DNA of 64,000 nucleotides from Bos javanicus (lineage: Eukaryota; Chordata; Mammalia; Artiodactyla; Bovidae): positions 186,001-250,000 of the forward strand of contig NW_026893639.1 in the NCBI RefSeq assembly GCF_032452875.1. Reading direction: 5' to 3'. The notes below the pieces were generated by a model, which was not told the origin of the DNA, did not search any database, and worked only from the letters and a program-made list of their open reading frames with translations. Of the stretch, positions 11,647 to 26,037 are shown in pieces (within the stretch, counting starts at the first letter, position 1; each line of letters opens with the position of its first letter). A program made the translations under genes and the position numbers.

Positions 11647-12411
11647 CATGATCAGTGCATGCTCAGTCACGATATCAGTGCCTGCTCAGCCACGTGATCA
11701 CTGACGGCACAGTCACGTGATCAGCGCCTCTCAGTCACGTGATCACCGTATGATAAACACGTGATCAGTGAACGACCAGCCACGTGATCACTGCATGCGC
11801 GGTCAGGTGGTCAGTTCCTGATCAGCCACCTGATCAGTGCGTGCACAGTCCCCTGATCAGCGCCTGTCAGTCACTGATCACTGCCTGATAAACACGTGAT
11901 CAGTGCCCGAACAGCCACGTCATCAGTGCATGCGCAGTCACGTGATCAGTGCATGATAGCCACGTGATCAGTGCGTGCACAGTCCCATGATCAGCGCCTG
12001 TCAGTCACTGATCATTGCCTGATAAACACGTGATCAGTGCATGATGAGCCATGTGATCAGTGCCCGATCAGCCACGTCATCAGTGCATGCGCAGTCACGT
12101 CATCAGTGCATGATAGCCACGTGATCAGTGCATGCTCAGTCACGTGATCTGGACTTGATCAGCCACGTGATCAGTGCCTGCAGAGTCACGTGATCAGGGC
12201 CTGCTGAGCTGCGTGATTCCTGCCGGCTCATCTGCTTGACAATTGCCAGCTGAGCTGCGTGATTCCTGCCTGGTCACGTGCTTGATTATTGCCAGTTGAG
12301 CAGCATGATTCGTCACTGCTGAGCTCCATGCTTATTGCCTGCTGATTGCGTGGTTCGTGTCTGCTCAGCTCTTTGAGTATTGCCTCCTGAGGTCCCTGTT
12401 CGGTCGCCACC

Positions 12412-13010
12412 TGCCGGGGACCAGCCCCAACTGATCCAGGGTATTCGAAGGAGAGATGGCCTAGGCGACTATTTATATGCTAATCAGAGATGTCAAGAAT
12501 AATAGTATGAGGAGAGCTCAGTAGGAAAATTCGGTGGAGAAAAGAGACTGAGTAGCTTGGTTTACGCGGAAGACCAATCAAACTTCAAGACAAGAAGTTT
12601 GCACCACTTACGTAGGCCGCAGGCGCCCTCTCGAATAGCGAAAGGTGCCTCACCCTAGACACCTTCTCGAGTGGGTCTTAGCAGCCCAGGCATAATTAGT
12701 AAGCGTGGTGGGTTCCGCGCTCCAGATGGAGACTCAGCTGGAAGTTAAAGGGAAGAATGACAAGGAACTTTATGAATTGGAGCTGTAAGTTAACTCTTTG
12801 ACAGAGAGAGCGAGATGGTGGTGGGGGACAGCCCCCAGTGAAATCAGAGGTGAGAGCACAAAGCAATACAGTAGGCAGACTCCGGTTTTTTGGGGGAGAT
12901 GCTCGAGAATATCCGGGTGGACTCCTGAGGCTCGATCCCGCATTTGCGTATGCCGAGCCTCCTTCCTCATGACCTTTGTCCAGAGTGGAATGCCTCCCCG
13001 GCTCCCGGCA
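12412..13010 (-). mobile_element. LTR copy 10
   Basis: 599 bp, tract T6G5. Confidence 0.85.
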
Positions 13011-13775
13011 CATGATCAGTGCATGCTCAGTCACGATATCAGTGCCTGCTCAGCCACGTGATCACTGACGGCACAGTCACGTGATCAGCGCCTCTCAGTC
13101 ACGTGATCACCGTATGATAAACACGTGATCAGTGAACGACCAGCCACGTGATCACTGCATGCGCGGTCAGGTGGTCAGTTCCTGATCAGCCACCTGATCA
13201 GTGCGTGCACAGTCCCCTGATCAGCGCCTGTCAGTCACTGATCACTGCCTGATAAACACGTGATCAGTGCCCGAACAGCCACGTCATCAGTGCATGCGCA
13301 GTCACGTGATCAGTGCATGATAGCCACGTGATCAGTGCGTGCACAGTCCCATGATCAGCGCCTGTCAGTCACTGATCATTGCCTGATAAACACGTGATCA
13401 GTGCATGATGAGCCATGTGATCAGTGCCCGATCAGCCACGTCATCAGTGCATGCGCAGTCACGTCATCAGTGCATGATAGCCACGTGATCAGTGCATGCT
13501 CAGTCACGTGATCTGGACTTGATCAGCCACGTGATCAGTGCCTGCAGAGTCACGTGATCAGGGCCTGCTGAGCTGCGTGATTCCTGCCGGCTCATCTGCT
13601 TGACAATTGCCAGCTGAGCTGCGTGATTCCTGCCTGGTCACGTGCTTGATTATTGCCAGTTGAGCAGCATGATTCGTCACTGCTGAGCTCCATGCTTATT
13701 GCCTGCTGATTGCGTGGTTCGTGTCTGCTCAGCTCTTTGAGTATTGCCTCCTGAGGTCCCTGTTCGGTCGCCACC

Positions 13776-14376
13776 TGCCGGGGACCAGCCCCAACTGATC
13801 CAGGGTATTCGAAGGAGAGATGGCCTAGGCGACTATTTATATGCTAATCAGAGATGTCAAGAATAATAGTATGAGGAGAGCTCAGTAGGAAAATTCGGTG
13901 GAGAAAAGAGACTGAGTAGCTTGGTTTACGCGGAAGACCAATCAAACTTCAAGACAAGAAGTTTGCACCACTTACGTAGGCCGCAGGCGCCCTCTCGAAT
14001 AGCGAAAGGTGCCTCACCCTAGACACCTTCTCGAGTGGGTCTTAGCAGCCCAGGCATAATTAGTAAGCGTGGTGGGTTCCGCGCTCCAGATGGAGACTCA
14101 GCTGGAAGTTAAAGGGAAGAATGACAAGGAACTTTATGAATTGGAGCTGTAAGTTAACTCTTTGACAGAGAGAGCGAGATGGTGGTGGGGGACAGCCCCC
14201 AGTGAAATCAGAGGTGAGAGCACAAAGCAATACAGTAGGCAGACTCCGGTTTTTTTGGGGGGAGATGCTCGAGAATATCCGGGTGGACTCCTGAGGCTCG
14301 ATCCCGCATTTGCGTATGCCGAGCCTCCTTCCTCATGACCTTTGTCCAGAGTGGAATGCCTCCCCGGCTCCCGGCA
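13776..14376 (-). mobile_element. LTR copy 11
   Basis: 601 bp, tract T7G6. Confidence 0.85.
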
Positions 14377-15141
14377 CATGATCAGTGCATGCTCAGTCAC
14401 GATATCAGTGCCTGCTCAGCCACGTGATCACTGACGGCACAGTCACGTGATCAGCGCCTCTCAGTCACGTGATCACCGTATGATAAACACGTGATCAGTG
14501 AACGACCAGCCACGTGATCACTGCATGCGCGGTCAGGTGGTCAGTTCCTGATCAGCCACCTGATCAGTGCGTGCACAGTCCCCTGATCAGCGCCTGTCAG
14601 TCACTGATCACTGCCTGATAAACACGTGATCAGTGCCCGAACAGCCACGTCATCAGTGCATGCGCAGTCACGTGATCAGTGCATGATAGCCACGTGATCA
14701 GTGCGTGCACAGTCCCATGATCAGCGCCTGTCAGTCACTGATCATTGCCTGATAAACACGTGATCAGTGCATGATGAGCCATGTGATCAGTGCCCGATCA
14801 GCCACGTCATCAGTGCATGCGCAGTCACGTCATCAGTGCATGATAGCCACGTGATCAGTGCATGCTCAGTCACGTGATCTGGACTTGATCAGCCACGTGA
14901 TCAGTGCCTGCAGAGTCACGTGATCAGGGCCTGCTGAGCTGCGTGATTCCTGCCGGCTCATCTGCTTGACAATTGCCAGCTGAGCTGCGTGATTCCTGCC
15001 TGGTCACGTGCTTGATTATTGCCAGTTGAGCAGCATGATTCGTCACTGCTGAGCTCCATGCTTATTGCCTGCTGATTGCGTGGTTCGTGTCTGCTCAGCT
15101 CTTTGAGTATTGCCTCCTGAGGTCCCTGTTCGGTCGCCACC

Positions 15142-15742
15142 TGCCGGGGACCAGCCCCAACTGATCCAGGGTATTCGAAGGAGAGATGGCCTAGGCGACT
15201 ATTTATATGCTAATCAGAGATGTCAAGAATAATAGTATGAGGAGAGCTCAGTAGGAAAATTCGGTGGAGAAAAGAGACTGAGTAGCTTGGTTTACGCGGA
15301 AGACCAATCAAACTTCAAGACAAGAAGTTTGCACCACTTACGTAGGCCGCAGGCGCCCTCTCGAATAGCGAAAGGTGCCTCACCCTAGACACCTTCTCGA
15401 GTGGGTCTTAGCAGCCCAGGCATAATTAGTAAGCGTGGTGGGTTCCGCGCTCCAGATGGAGACTCAGCTGGAAGTTAAAGGGAAGAATGACAAGGAACTT
15501 TATGAATTGGAGCTGTAAGTTAACTCTTTGACAGAGAGAGCGAGATGGTGGTGGGGGACAGCCCCCAGTGAAATCAGAGGTGAGAGCACAAAGCAATACA
15601 GTAGGCAGACTCCGGTTTTTTTGGGGGGAGATGCTCGAGAATATCCGGGTGGACTCCTGAGGCTCGATCCCGCATTTGCGTATGCCGAGCCTCCTTCCTC
15701 ATGACCTTTGTCCAGAGTGGAATGCCTCCCCGGCTCCCGGCA
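15142..15742 (-). mobile_element. LTR copy 12
   Basis: 601 bp, tract T7G6. Confidence 0.85.
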
Positions 15743-16507
15743 CATGATCAGTGCATGCTCAGTCACGATATCAGTGCCTGCTCAGCCACGTGATCACTGA
15801 CGGCACAGTCACGTGATCAGCGCCTCTCAGTCACGTGATCACCGTATGATAAACACGTGATCAGTGAACGACCAGCCACGTGATCACTGCATGCGCGGTC
15901 AGGTGGTCAGTTCCTGATCAGCCACCTGATCAGTGCGTGCACAGTCCCCTGATCAGCGCCTGTCAGTCACTGATCACTGCCTGATAAACACGTGATCAGT
16001 GCCCGAACAGCCACGTCATCAGTGCATGCGCAGTCACGTGATCAGTGCATGATAGCCACGTGATCAGTGCGTGCACAGTCCCATGATCAGCGCCTGTCAG
16101 TCACTGATCATTGCCTGATAAACACGTGATCAGTGCATGATGAGCCATGTGATCAGTGCCCGATCAGCCACGTCATCAGTGCATGCGCAGTCACGTCATC
16201 AGTGCATGATAGCCACGTGATCAGTGCATGCTCAGTCACGTGATCTGGACTTGATCAGCCACGTGATCAGTGCCTGCAGAGTCACGTGATCAGGGCCTGC
16301 TGAGCTGCGTGATTCCTGCCGGCTCATCTCCTTGACAATTGCCAGCTGAGCTGCGTGATTCCTGCCTGGTCACGTGCTTGATTATTGCCAGTTGAGCAGC
16401 ATGATTCGTCACTGCTGAGCTCCATGCTTATTGCCTGCTGATTGCGTGGTTCGTGTCTGCTCAGCTCTTTGAGTATTGCCTCCTGAGGTCCCTGTTCGGT
16501 CGCCACC

Positions 16508-17107
16508 TGCCGGGGACCAGCCCCAACTGATCCAGGGTATTCGAAGGAGAGATGGCCTAGGCGACTATTTATATGCTAATCAGAGATGTCAAGAATAATA
16601 GTATGAGGAGAGCTCAGTAGGAAAATTCGGTGGAGAAAAGAGACTGAGTAGCTTGGTTTACGCGGAAGACCAATCAAACTTCAAGACAAGAAGTTTGCAC
16701 CACTTACGTAGGCCGCAGGCGCCCTCTCGAATAGCGAAAGGTGCCTCACCCTAGACACCTTCTCGAGTGGGTCTTAGCAGCCCAGGCATAATTAGTAAGC
16801 GTGGTGGGTTCCGCGCTCCAGATGGAGACTCAGCTGGAAGTTAAAGGGAAGAATGACAAGGAACTTTATGAATTGGAGCTGTAAGTTAACTCTTTGACAG
16901 AGAGAGCGAGATGGTGGTGGGGGACAGCCCCCAGTGAAATCAGAGGTGAGAGCACAAAGCAATACAGTAGGCAGACTCCGGTTTTTTTGGGGGAGATGCT
17001 CGAGAATATCCGGGTGGACTCCTGAGGCTCGATCCCGCATTTGCGTATGCCGAGCCTCCTTCCTCATGACCTTTGTCCAGAGTGGAATGCCTCCCCGGCT
17101 CCCGGCA
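16508..17107 (-). mobile_element. LTR copy 13
   Basis: 600 bp, tract T7G5. The module block before it has ATCTCCTTG in place of ATCTGCTTG (16,326). Confidence 0.85.
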
Positions 17108-17872
17108 CATGATCAGTGCATGCTCAGTCACGATATCAGTGCCTGCTCAGCCACGTGATCACTGACGGCACAGTCACGTGATCAGCGCCTCTCAGTCACG
17201 TGATCACCGTATGATAAACACGTGATCAGTGAACGACCAGCCACGTGATCACTGCATGCGCGGTCAGGTGGTCAGTTCCTGATCAGCCACCTGATCAGTG
17301 CGTGCACAGTCCCCTGATCAGCGCCTGTCAGTCACTGATCACTGCCTGATAAACACGTGATCAGTGCCCGAACAGCCACGTCATCAGTGCATGCGCAGTC
17401 ACGTGATCAGTGCATGATAGCCACGTGATCAGTGCGTGCACAGTCCCATGATCAGCGCCTGTCAGTCACTGATCATTGCCTGATAAACACGTGATCAGTG
17501 CATGATGAGCCATGTGATCAGTGCCCGATCAGCCACGTCATCAGTGCATGCGCAGTCACGTCATCAGTGCATGATAGCCACGTGATCAGTGCATGCTCAG
17601 TCACGTGATCTGGACTTGATCAGCCACGTGATCAGTGCCTGCAGAGTCACGTGATCAGGGCCTGCTGAGCTGCGTGATTCCTGCCGGCTCATCTGCTTGA
17701 CAATTGCCAGCTGAGCTGCGTGATTCCTGCCTGGTCACGTGCTTGATTATTGCCAGTTGAGCAGCATGATTCGTCACTGCTGAGCTCCATGCTTATTGCC
17801 TGCTGATTGCGTGGTTCGTGTCTGCTCAGCTCTTTGAGTATTGCCTCCTGAGGTCCCTGTTCGGTCGCCACC

Positions 17873-18472
17873 TGCCGGGGACCAGCCCCAACTGATCCAG
17901 GGTATTCGAAGGAGAGATGGCCTAGGCGACTATTTATATGCTAATCAGAGATGTCAAGAATAATAGTATGAGGAGAGCTCAGTAGGAAAATTCGGTGGAG
18001 AAAAGAGACTGAGTAGCTTGGTTTACGCGGAAGACCAATCAAACTTCAAGACAAGAAGTTTGCACCACTTACGTAGGCCGCAGGCGCCCTCTCGAATAGC
18101 GAAAGGTGCCTCACCCTAGACACCTTCTCGAGTGGGTCTTAGCAGCCCAGGCATAATTAGTAAGCGTGGTGGGTTCCGCGCTCCAGATGGAGACTCAGCT
18201 GGAAGTTAAAGGGAAGAATGACAAGGAACTTTATGAATTGGAGCTGTAAGTTAACTCTTTGACAGAGAGAGCGAGATGGTGGTGGGGGACAGCCCCCAGT
18301 GAAATCAGAGGTGAGAGCACAAAGCAATACAGTAGGCAGACTCCGGTTTTTTGGGGGGAGATGCTCGAGAATATCCGGGTGGACTCCTGAGGCTCGATCC
18401 CGCATTTGCGTATGCCGAGCCTCCTTCCTCATGACCTTTGTCCAGAGTGGAATGCCTCCCCGGCTCCCGGCA
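17873..18472 (-). mobile_element. LTR copy 14
   Basis: 600 bp, tract T6G6. Confidence 0.85.
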
Positions 18473-19237
18473 CATGATCAGTGCATGCTCAGTCACGATA
18501 TCAGTGCCTGCTCAGCCACGTGATCACTGACGGCACAGTCACGTGATCAGCGCCTCTCAGTCACGTGATCACCGTATGATAAACACGTGATCAGTGAACG
18601 ACCAGCCACGTGATCACTGCATGCGCGGTCAGGTGGTCAGTTCCTGATCAGCCACCTGATCAGTGCGTGCACAGTCCCCTGATCAGCGCCTGTCAGTCAC
18701 TGATCACTGCCTGATAAACACGTGATCAGTGCCCGAACAGCCACGTCATCAGTGCATGCGCAGTCACGTGATCAGTGCATGATAGCCACGTGATCAGTGC
18801 GTGCACAGTCCCATGATCAGCGCCTGTCAGTCACTGATCATTGCCTGATAAACACGTGATCAGTGCATGATGAGCCATGTGATCAGTGCCCGATCAGCCA
18901 CGTCATCAGTGCATGCGCAGTCACGTCATCAGTGCATGATAGCCACGTGATCAGTGCATGCTCAGTCACGTGATCTGGACTTGATCAGCCACGTGATCAG
19001 TGCCTGCAGAGTCACGTGATCAGGGCCTGCTGAGCTGCGTGATTCCTGCCGGCTCATCTGCTTGACAATTGCCAGCTGAGCTGCGTGATTCCTGCCTGGT
19101 CACGTGCTTGATTATTGCCAGTTGAGCAGCATGATTCGTCACTGCTGAGCTCCATGCTTATTGCCTGCTGATTGCGTGGTTCGTGTCTGCTCAGCTCTTT
19201 GAGTATTGCCTCCTGAGGTCCCTGTTCGGTCGCCACC

Positions 19238-19836
19238 TGCCGGGGACCAGCCCCAACTGATCCAGGGTATTCGAAGGAGAGATGGCCTAGGCGACTATTT
19301 ATATGCTAATCAGAGATGTCAAGAATAATAGTATGAGGAGAGCTCAGTAGGAAAATTCGGTGGAGAAAAGAGACTGAGTAGCTTGGTTTACGCGGAAGAC
19401 CAATCAAACTTCAAGACAAGAAGTTTGCACCACTTACGTAGGCCGCAGGCGCCCTCTCGAATAGCGAAAGGTGCCTCACCCTAGACACCTTCTCGAGTGG
19501 GTCTTAGCAGCCCAGGCATAATTAGTAAGCGTGGTGGGTTCCGCGCTCCAGATGGAGACTCAGCTGGAAGTTAAAGGGAAGAATGACAAGGAACTTTATG
19601 AATTGGAGCTGTAAGTTAACTCTTTGACAGAGAGAGCGAGATGGTGGTGGGGGACAGCCCCCAGTGAAATCAGAGGTGAGAGCACAAAGCAATACAGTAG
19701 GCAGACTCCGGTTTTTTGGGGGAGATGCTCGAGAATATCCGGGTGGACTCCTGAGGCTCGATCCCGCATTTGCGTATGCCGAGCCTCCTTCCTCATGACC
19801 TTTGTCCAGAGTGGAATGCCTCCCCGGCTCCCGGCA
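19238..19836 (-). mobile_element. LTR copy 15
   Basis: 599 bp, tract T6G5. Last copy of the nearly uniform stretch. Confidence 0.85.
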
Positions 19837-20601
19837 CATGATCAGTGCATGCTCAGTCACGATATCAGTGCCTGCTCAGCCACGTGATCACTGACGGCAC
19901 AGTCACGTGATCAGCGCCTCTCAGTCACGTGATCACCGTATGATAAACACGTGATCAGTGAACGACCAGCCACGTGATCACTGCATGCGCGGTCAGGTGG
20001 TCAGTTCCTGATCAGCCACCTGATCAGTGCGTGCACAGTCCCCTGATCAGCGCCTGTCAGTCACTGATCACTGCCTGATAAACACGTGATCAGTGCCCGA
20101 ACAGCCACGTCATCAGTGCATGCGCAGTCACGTGATCAGTGCATGATAGCCACGTGATCAGTGCGTGCACAGTCCCATGATCAGCGCCTGTCAGTCACTG
20201 ATCATTGCCTGATAAACACGTGATCAGTGCATGATGAGCCATGTGATCAGTGCCCGATCAGCCACGTCATCAGTGCATGCGCAGTCACGTCATCAGTGCA
20301 TGATAGCCACGTGATCAGTGCATGCTCAGTCACGTGATCTGGACTTGATCAGCCACGTGATCAGTGCCTGCAGAGTCACGTGATCAGGGCCTGCTGAGCT
20401 GCGTGATTCCTGCCGGCTCATCTGCTTGACAATTGCCAGCTGAGCTGCGTGATTCCTGCCTGGTCACGTGCTTGATTATTGCCAGTTGAGCAGCATGATT
20501 CGTCACTGCTGAGCTCCATGCTTATTGCCTGCTGATTGCGTGGTTCGTGTCTGCTCAGCTCTTTGAGTATTGCCTCCTGAGGTCCCTGTTCGGTCGCCAC
20601 C

Positions 20602-21200
20602 TGCCGGGGACCAGCCCCAACTGATCCAGGGTATTCGAAGGAGAGATGGCCTAGGCGACTATTTATATGCTAATCAGAGATGTCAAGAATAATAGTATGA
20701 GGAGAGCTCAGTAGGAAAATTCGGTGGAGAAAAGAGACTGAGTAGCTTGGTTTACGCGGAAGACCAATCAAACTTCAAGACAATAAGTTTGCACCACTTA
20801 CGTAGGCCGCAGGCGCCCTCTCGAATAGCGAAAGGTGCCTCACCCTAGACACCTTCTCGAGTGGGTCTTAGCAGCCCAGGCATAATTAGTAAGCGTGGTG
20901 GGTTCCGCGCTCCAGATGGAGACTCAGCTGGAAGTTAAAGGGAAGAATGACAAGGAACTTTATGAATTGGAGCTGTAAGTTAACTCTTTGACAGAGAGAG
21001 CGAGCTGGTGGTGGGGGACAGCCCCCAGTGAAATCAGAGGTGAGAGCACAAAGCAATACAGTAGGCAGACTCCGGTTTTTTGGGGGAGATGCTCGAGAAT
21101 ATCCGGGTGGACTCCTGAAGCTCGATCCCGCATTTGCGTATGCCGAGCCTCCTTCCTCATGACCTTTGTCCAGAGTGGAATGCCTCCCCGGCTCCCGGCA
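20602..21200 (-). mobile_element. LTR copy 16
   Basis: 599 bp, tract T6G5. First copy with several private substitutions: ACAATAAG (20,781), CGAGCTGG (21,001) and CTGAAGC (21,116). Confidence 0.85.
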
Positions 21201-21965
21201 CATGATCAGTGCATGCTCAGTCACGATATCAGTGCCTGCTCAGCCACGTGATCACTGACGGCACAGTCACGTGATCAGCGCCTCTCAGTCACGTGATCAC
21301 CGTATGATAAACACGTGATCAGTGAACGACCAGCAATGTGATCACTGCATGCACGGTCAAGTGGTCAGTTCCTGATCAGCCACCTGATCAGTGCGTGCAC
21401 AGTCCCCTGATCAGTGCCTGTCAGTCACTGATCACTGCCTGATAAACACGTGATCAGTGCCCGAACAGCCACGACATCAGTGCATGCGCAGTCACGTGAT
21501 CAGTGCATGATAGCCACGTGATCAGTGCGTGCACAGTCCCATGATCAGCGCCTGTCAGTCACTGATCATTGCCTGATAAACACGTGATCAGTGCATGATG
21601 AGCCATGTGATCAGTGCCCGATCAGCCACGTCATCAGTGCATGCGCAGTCACGTCATCAGTGCATGAGAGCCACGTGATCAGTGCATGCTCAGTCACGTG
21701 ATCTGGACTTGATCAGCCACGTGATCAGTGCCTGCAGAGTCACGTGATCAGGGCCTGCTGAGCTGCGTGATTCCTGCCGGCTCATCTGCTTGACAATTGC
21801 CAGCTGAGCTGCGTGATTCCTGCCTGGTCACGTGCTTGATTATTGCCAGTTGAGCAGCATGATTCGTCACTGCTGAGCTCCATGCTTATTGCCTGCTGAT
21901 TGCGTGGTTCGTGTCTGCTCAGCTCTTTGAGTATTGCCTCCTGAGGTCCCTGTTCGGTCGCCACC

Positions 21966-22565
21966 TGCCGGGGACCAGCCCCAACTGATCCAGGGTATTC
22001 GAAGGAGAGATGGCCTAGGCGACTCTTTATATGCTAATCAGAGATGTCAAGAATAAGAGTATGAGGAGAGCTCAGTAGGAAAATTCGGTGGAGAAAAGAG
22101 ACTGAGTAGCTTGGTTTACGCGGAAGACCAATCAAACTTCAAGACAAGAAGTTTGCACCACTTACGTAGGCCGCAGGCTCCCTCTCGAATAGCGAAAGGT
22201 GCCTCACCCTAGACACCTTCTCGAGTGGGTCTTAGCAGCCCAGGCATAATTAGTAAGCGTGGTGGGTTCCGCGCTCCAGATGGAGACTCAGCTGGAAGTT
22301 AAAGGGAAGAATGACAAGGAACTTTATGAATTGGAGCTGTAAGTTAACTCTTTGACAGAGAGAGCGAGATGGTGGTGGGGGACAGCCCCCAGTGAAATCA
22401 GAGGTGAGAGCACAAAGCAATACAGTAGGCAGACTCCGGTTTTTTGGGGGGAGATGCTCGAGAATATCCGGGTGGACTCCAGAGGCTCGATCCCGCATTT
22501 GCGTATGCCGAGCCTCCTTCCTCATGACCTTTGTCCAGAGTGGAATGCCTCCCCGGCTCCCGGCA
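21966..22565 (-). mobile_element. LTR copy 17
   Basis: 600 bp, tract T6G6. First copy with the TATA variant (plus strand GACTCTTTATATG), plus AATAAGAG, shared with copy 18, and CCAGAGGCTCG. Confidence 0.85.
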
Positions 22566-23330
22566 CATGATCAGTGCATGCTCAGTCACGATATCAGTGC
22601 CTGCTCAGCCACGTGATCACTGACGGCACAGTCACGTGATCAGCGCCTCTCAGTCACGTGATCACCGTATGATAAACACGTGATCAGTGAACGACCAGCC
22701 ACGTGATCACTGCATGCGCGGTCAGGTGGTCAGTTCCTGATCAGCCACCTGATCAGTGCGTGCACAGTCCCCTGATCAGCGCCTGTCAGTCACTGATCAC
22801 TGCCTGATAAACACGTGATCAGTGCCCGAACAGCCACGTCATCAGTGCATGCGCAGTCACGTGATCAGTGCATGATAGCCACGTGATCAGTGCGTGCACA
22901 GTCCCATGATCAGCGCCTGTCAGTCACTGATCATTGCCTGATAAACACGTGATCAGTGCATGATGAGCCATGTGATCAGTGCCCGATCAGCCACGTCATC
23001 AGTGCATGCGCAGTCACGTCATCAGTGCATGATAGCCACGTGATCAGTGCATGCTCAGTCACGTGATCTGGACTTGATCAGCCACGTGATCAGTGCCTGC
23101 AGAGTCACGTGATCAGGGCCTGCTGAGCTGCGTGATTCCTGCCGGCTCATCTGCTTGACAATTGCCAGCTGAGCTGCGTGATTCCTGCCTGGTCACGTGC
23201 TTGATTATTGCCAGTTGAGCAGCATGATTCGTCACTGCTGAGCTCCATGCTTATTGCCTGCTGATTGCGTGGTTCGTGTCTGCTCAGCTCTTTGAGTATT
23301 GCCTCCTGAGGTCCCTGTTCGGTCGCCACC

Positions 23331-23930
23331 TGCCGGGGACCAGCCCCAACTGATACAGGGTATTCGAAGGAGAGATGGCCTAGGCGACTATATATATGCT
23401 AATCAGAGATGTCAAGAATAAGAGTATGAGGAGAGCTCAGTAGGAAAATTCGGTGGAGAAAAGAGACTGAGTAGCTTGGTTTACGCGGAAGACCAATCAA
23501 ACTTCAAGACAAGAAGTTTGCACCACTTACGTAGGCCGCAGGCGCCCTCTCGAATAGCGAAAGGTGCCTCACCCTAGACACCTTCTCGAGTGGGTCTTAG
23601 CAGCACAGGCATAATTAGTAAGCGTGGTGGGTTCCGCGCTCCAGATGGAGACTCAGCTGGAAGTTAAAGGGAAGAATGACAAGGAACTTTATGAATTGGA
23701 GCTGTAAGTTAACTCTTTGACAGAGAGAGCGAGATGGTGGTGGGGGACAGCCCCTAGTGAAATCAGAGGTGAGAGCACAAAGCAATACAGTAGGCAGACT
23801 CCGGTTTTTTTGGGGGAGATGCTCGAGAATATTCGGGTGGACTCCTGAGGCTCGATCCCGCATTTGCATATGCCGAGCCTCCTTCCTCATGACCTTTGTC
23901 CAGAGTGGAATGCCTCCCCGGCTCCCGGCA
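23331..23930 (-). mobile_element. LTR copy 18
   Basis: 600 bp, tract T7G5. Variants include GATACAGGG, ACTATATATATG at the TATA site, CAGCACAGG, CCCCTAGTG and GCATATGCC. Confidence 0.85.
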
Positions 23931-24695
23931 CATGATCAGTGCATGCTCAGTCACGATATCAGTGCCTGCTCAGCCACGTGATCACTGACGGCACATTCAC
24001 GTGATCAGCGCCTCTCAGTCACGTGATCACCGTATGATAAACACGTGATCAGTGAACGACCAGCCACGTGATCACTGCATGCGCGGTCAGGTGGTCAGTT
24101 CCTGATCAGCCACCTGATCAGTGCGTGCACAGTCCCCTGATCAGCGCCTGTCAGTCACTGATCACTGCCTGATAAACACGTGATCAGTGCCCGAACAGCC
24201 ACGTCATCAGTGCATGCGCAGTCACGTGATCAGTGCATGATAGCCACGTGATCAGTGCGTGCACAGTCCCATGATCAGCGCCTGTCAGTCACTGATCATT
24301 GCCTGATAAACACGTGATCAGTGCATGATGAGCCATGTGATCAGTGCCCGATCAGCCACGTCATCAGTGCATGCGCAGTCACGTCATCAGTGCATGATAG
24401 CCACGTGATCAGTGCATGCTCAGTCACGTGATCTGGACTTGATCAGCCACGTGATCAGTGCCTGCAGAGTCACGTGATCAGGGCCTGCTGAGCTGCGTGA
24501 TTCCTGACGGCTCATCTGCTTGACAATTGCCAGCTGAGCTGCGTGATTCCTGCCTGGTCACGTGCTTGATTATTGCCAGTTGAGCAGCATGATTCGTCAC
24601 TGCTGAGCTCCATGCTTATTGCCTGCTGATTGCGTGGTTCGTGTCTGCTCAGCTCTTTGAGTATTGCCTCCTGAGCTCCCTGTTCGGTCGCCACC

Positions 24696-25295
24696 TGCCG
24701 GGGACCAGCCCCAACTGATCCAGGGTATTCGAAGGAGAGATGGCCTAGGCGACTATTTATATGCTAATCAAAGATGTCAAGAATAATAGTATGAGGAGAG
24801 CTCAGTAGGAAAATTCGGTGGAGAAAAGAGACTGAGTAGCTTGGTTTAGGCGGAAGACCAATCAAACTTCAAGACAAGAAGTTTGCACCACTTACGTAGG
24901 CCGCAGGCGCCCTCTCGAATAGCGAAAGGTGTCTCACCCTAGACACCTTCTCGAGTGGGTCTTAGCAGCCCAGGCATAATTAGTAAGCGTGGTGGGTTCC
25001 GAGCTCCAGATGGAGACTCAGCTGGAAGTTAAAGGGAAGAATGACAAGGAACTTTATGAATTGGAGCTGTAAGTTAACTCTTTGACAGAGAGAGCGAGAT
25101 GGTGGTGGGGGACAGCCCCCAGTGAAATCAGAGGTGAGAGCACAAAGCAATACAGTAGGCAGACTCCGGTTTTTTTGGGGGAGATGCTCGAGAATATCCG
25201 GGTGGACTCCTGAGGCTCGATCCCGCATTTGCATATGCCGAGCCTCCTTCCTCATGACCTTTGTCCAGAGTGGAATGCCTCCCCGGCTCCCGGCA
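24696..25295 (-). mobile_element. LTR copy 19
   Basis: 600 bp, tract T7G5. Variants ATCAAAGATG, TTTAGGCGG, GTGTCTCACC, CCGAGCTCC and GCATATGCC. Confidence 0.85.
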
Positions 25296-26037
25296 CATGA
25301 TCAGTGCATGCTCAGTCACGATATCAGTGCCTGCTCAGCCACGTGATCACTGACGGCACAGTCACGTGATCAGCGCCTCTCAGTCACGTGATCACCGTAT
25401 GATAAACACGTGATCAGTGAACGACCAGTCACGTGATCACTGCATGCGCGGTCAGGTGGTCAGTTCCTGATCAGCCACCTGATCAGTGCGTGCACAGTCC
25501 CCTGATCAGCGCCTGTCAGTCACTGATCACTGCCTGATAAACACGTGATCAGTGCCCGAACAGCCACGTCATCAGTGCATGCGCAGTCACGTGATCAGTG
25601 CATGATAGCCACGTGATCACTGCGTGCACAGTCCCATGATCAGCGCCTGTCAGTCACTGATCATTGCCTGATAAACACGTGATCAGTGCATGATGAGCCA
25701 TGTGATCAGTGCCCGATCAGCCACGTCATCAGTGCATGAGAGCCACGTGATCAGTGCATGCTCAGTCACGTGATCTGGACTTGATCAGCCACGTGATCAG
25801 TGCCTGCAGAATCACGTGATCAGGGCCTGCTGAGCTGCGTGATTCCTGCCGGCTCATCTGCTTGACAATTGCCAGCTGAGCTGCGTGATTCCTGCCTGGT
25901 CACGTGCTTGATTATTGCCAGTTGAGCAGCATGATTCGTCACTGCTGAGCTCCATGCTTATTGCCTGCTGATTGCGTGGTTCGTGTCTGCTCAGCTCTTT
26001 GAGTATTGCCTCCTGAGGTCCCTGTTCGGTCGCCACC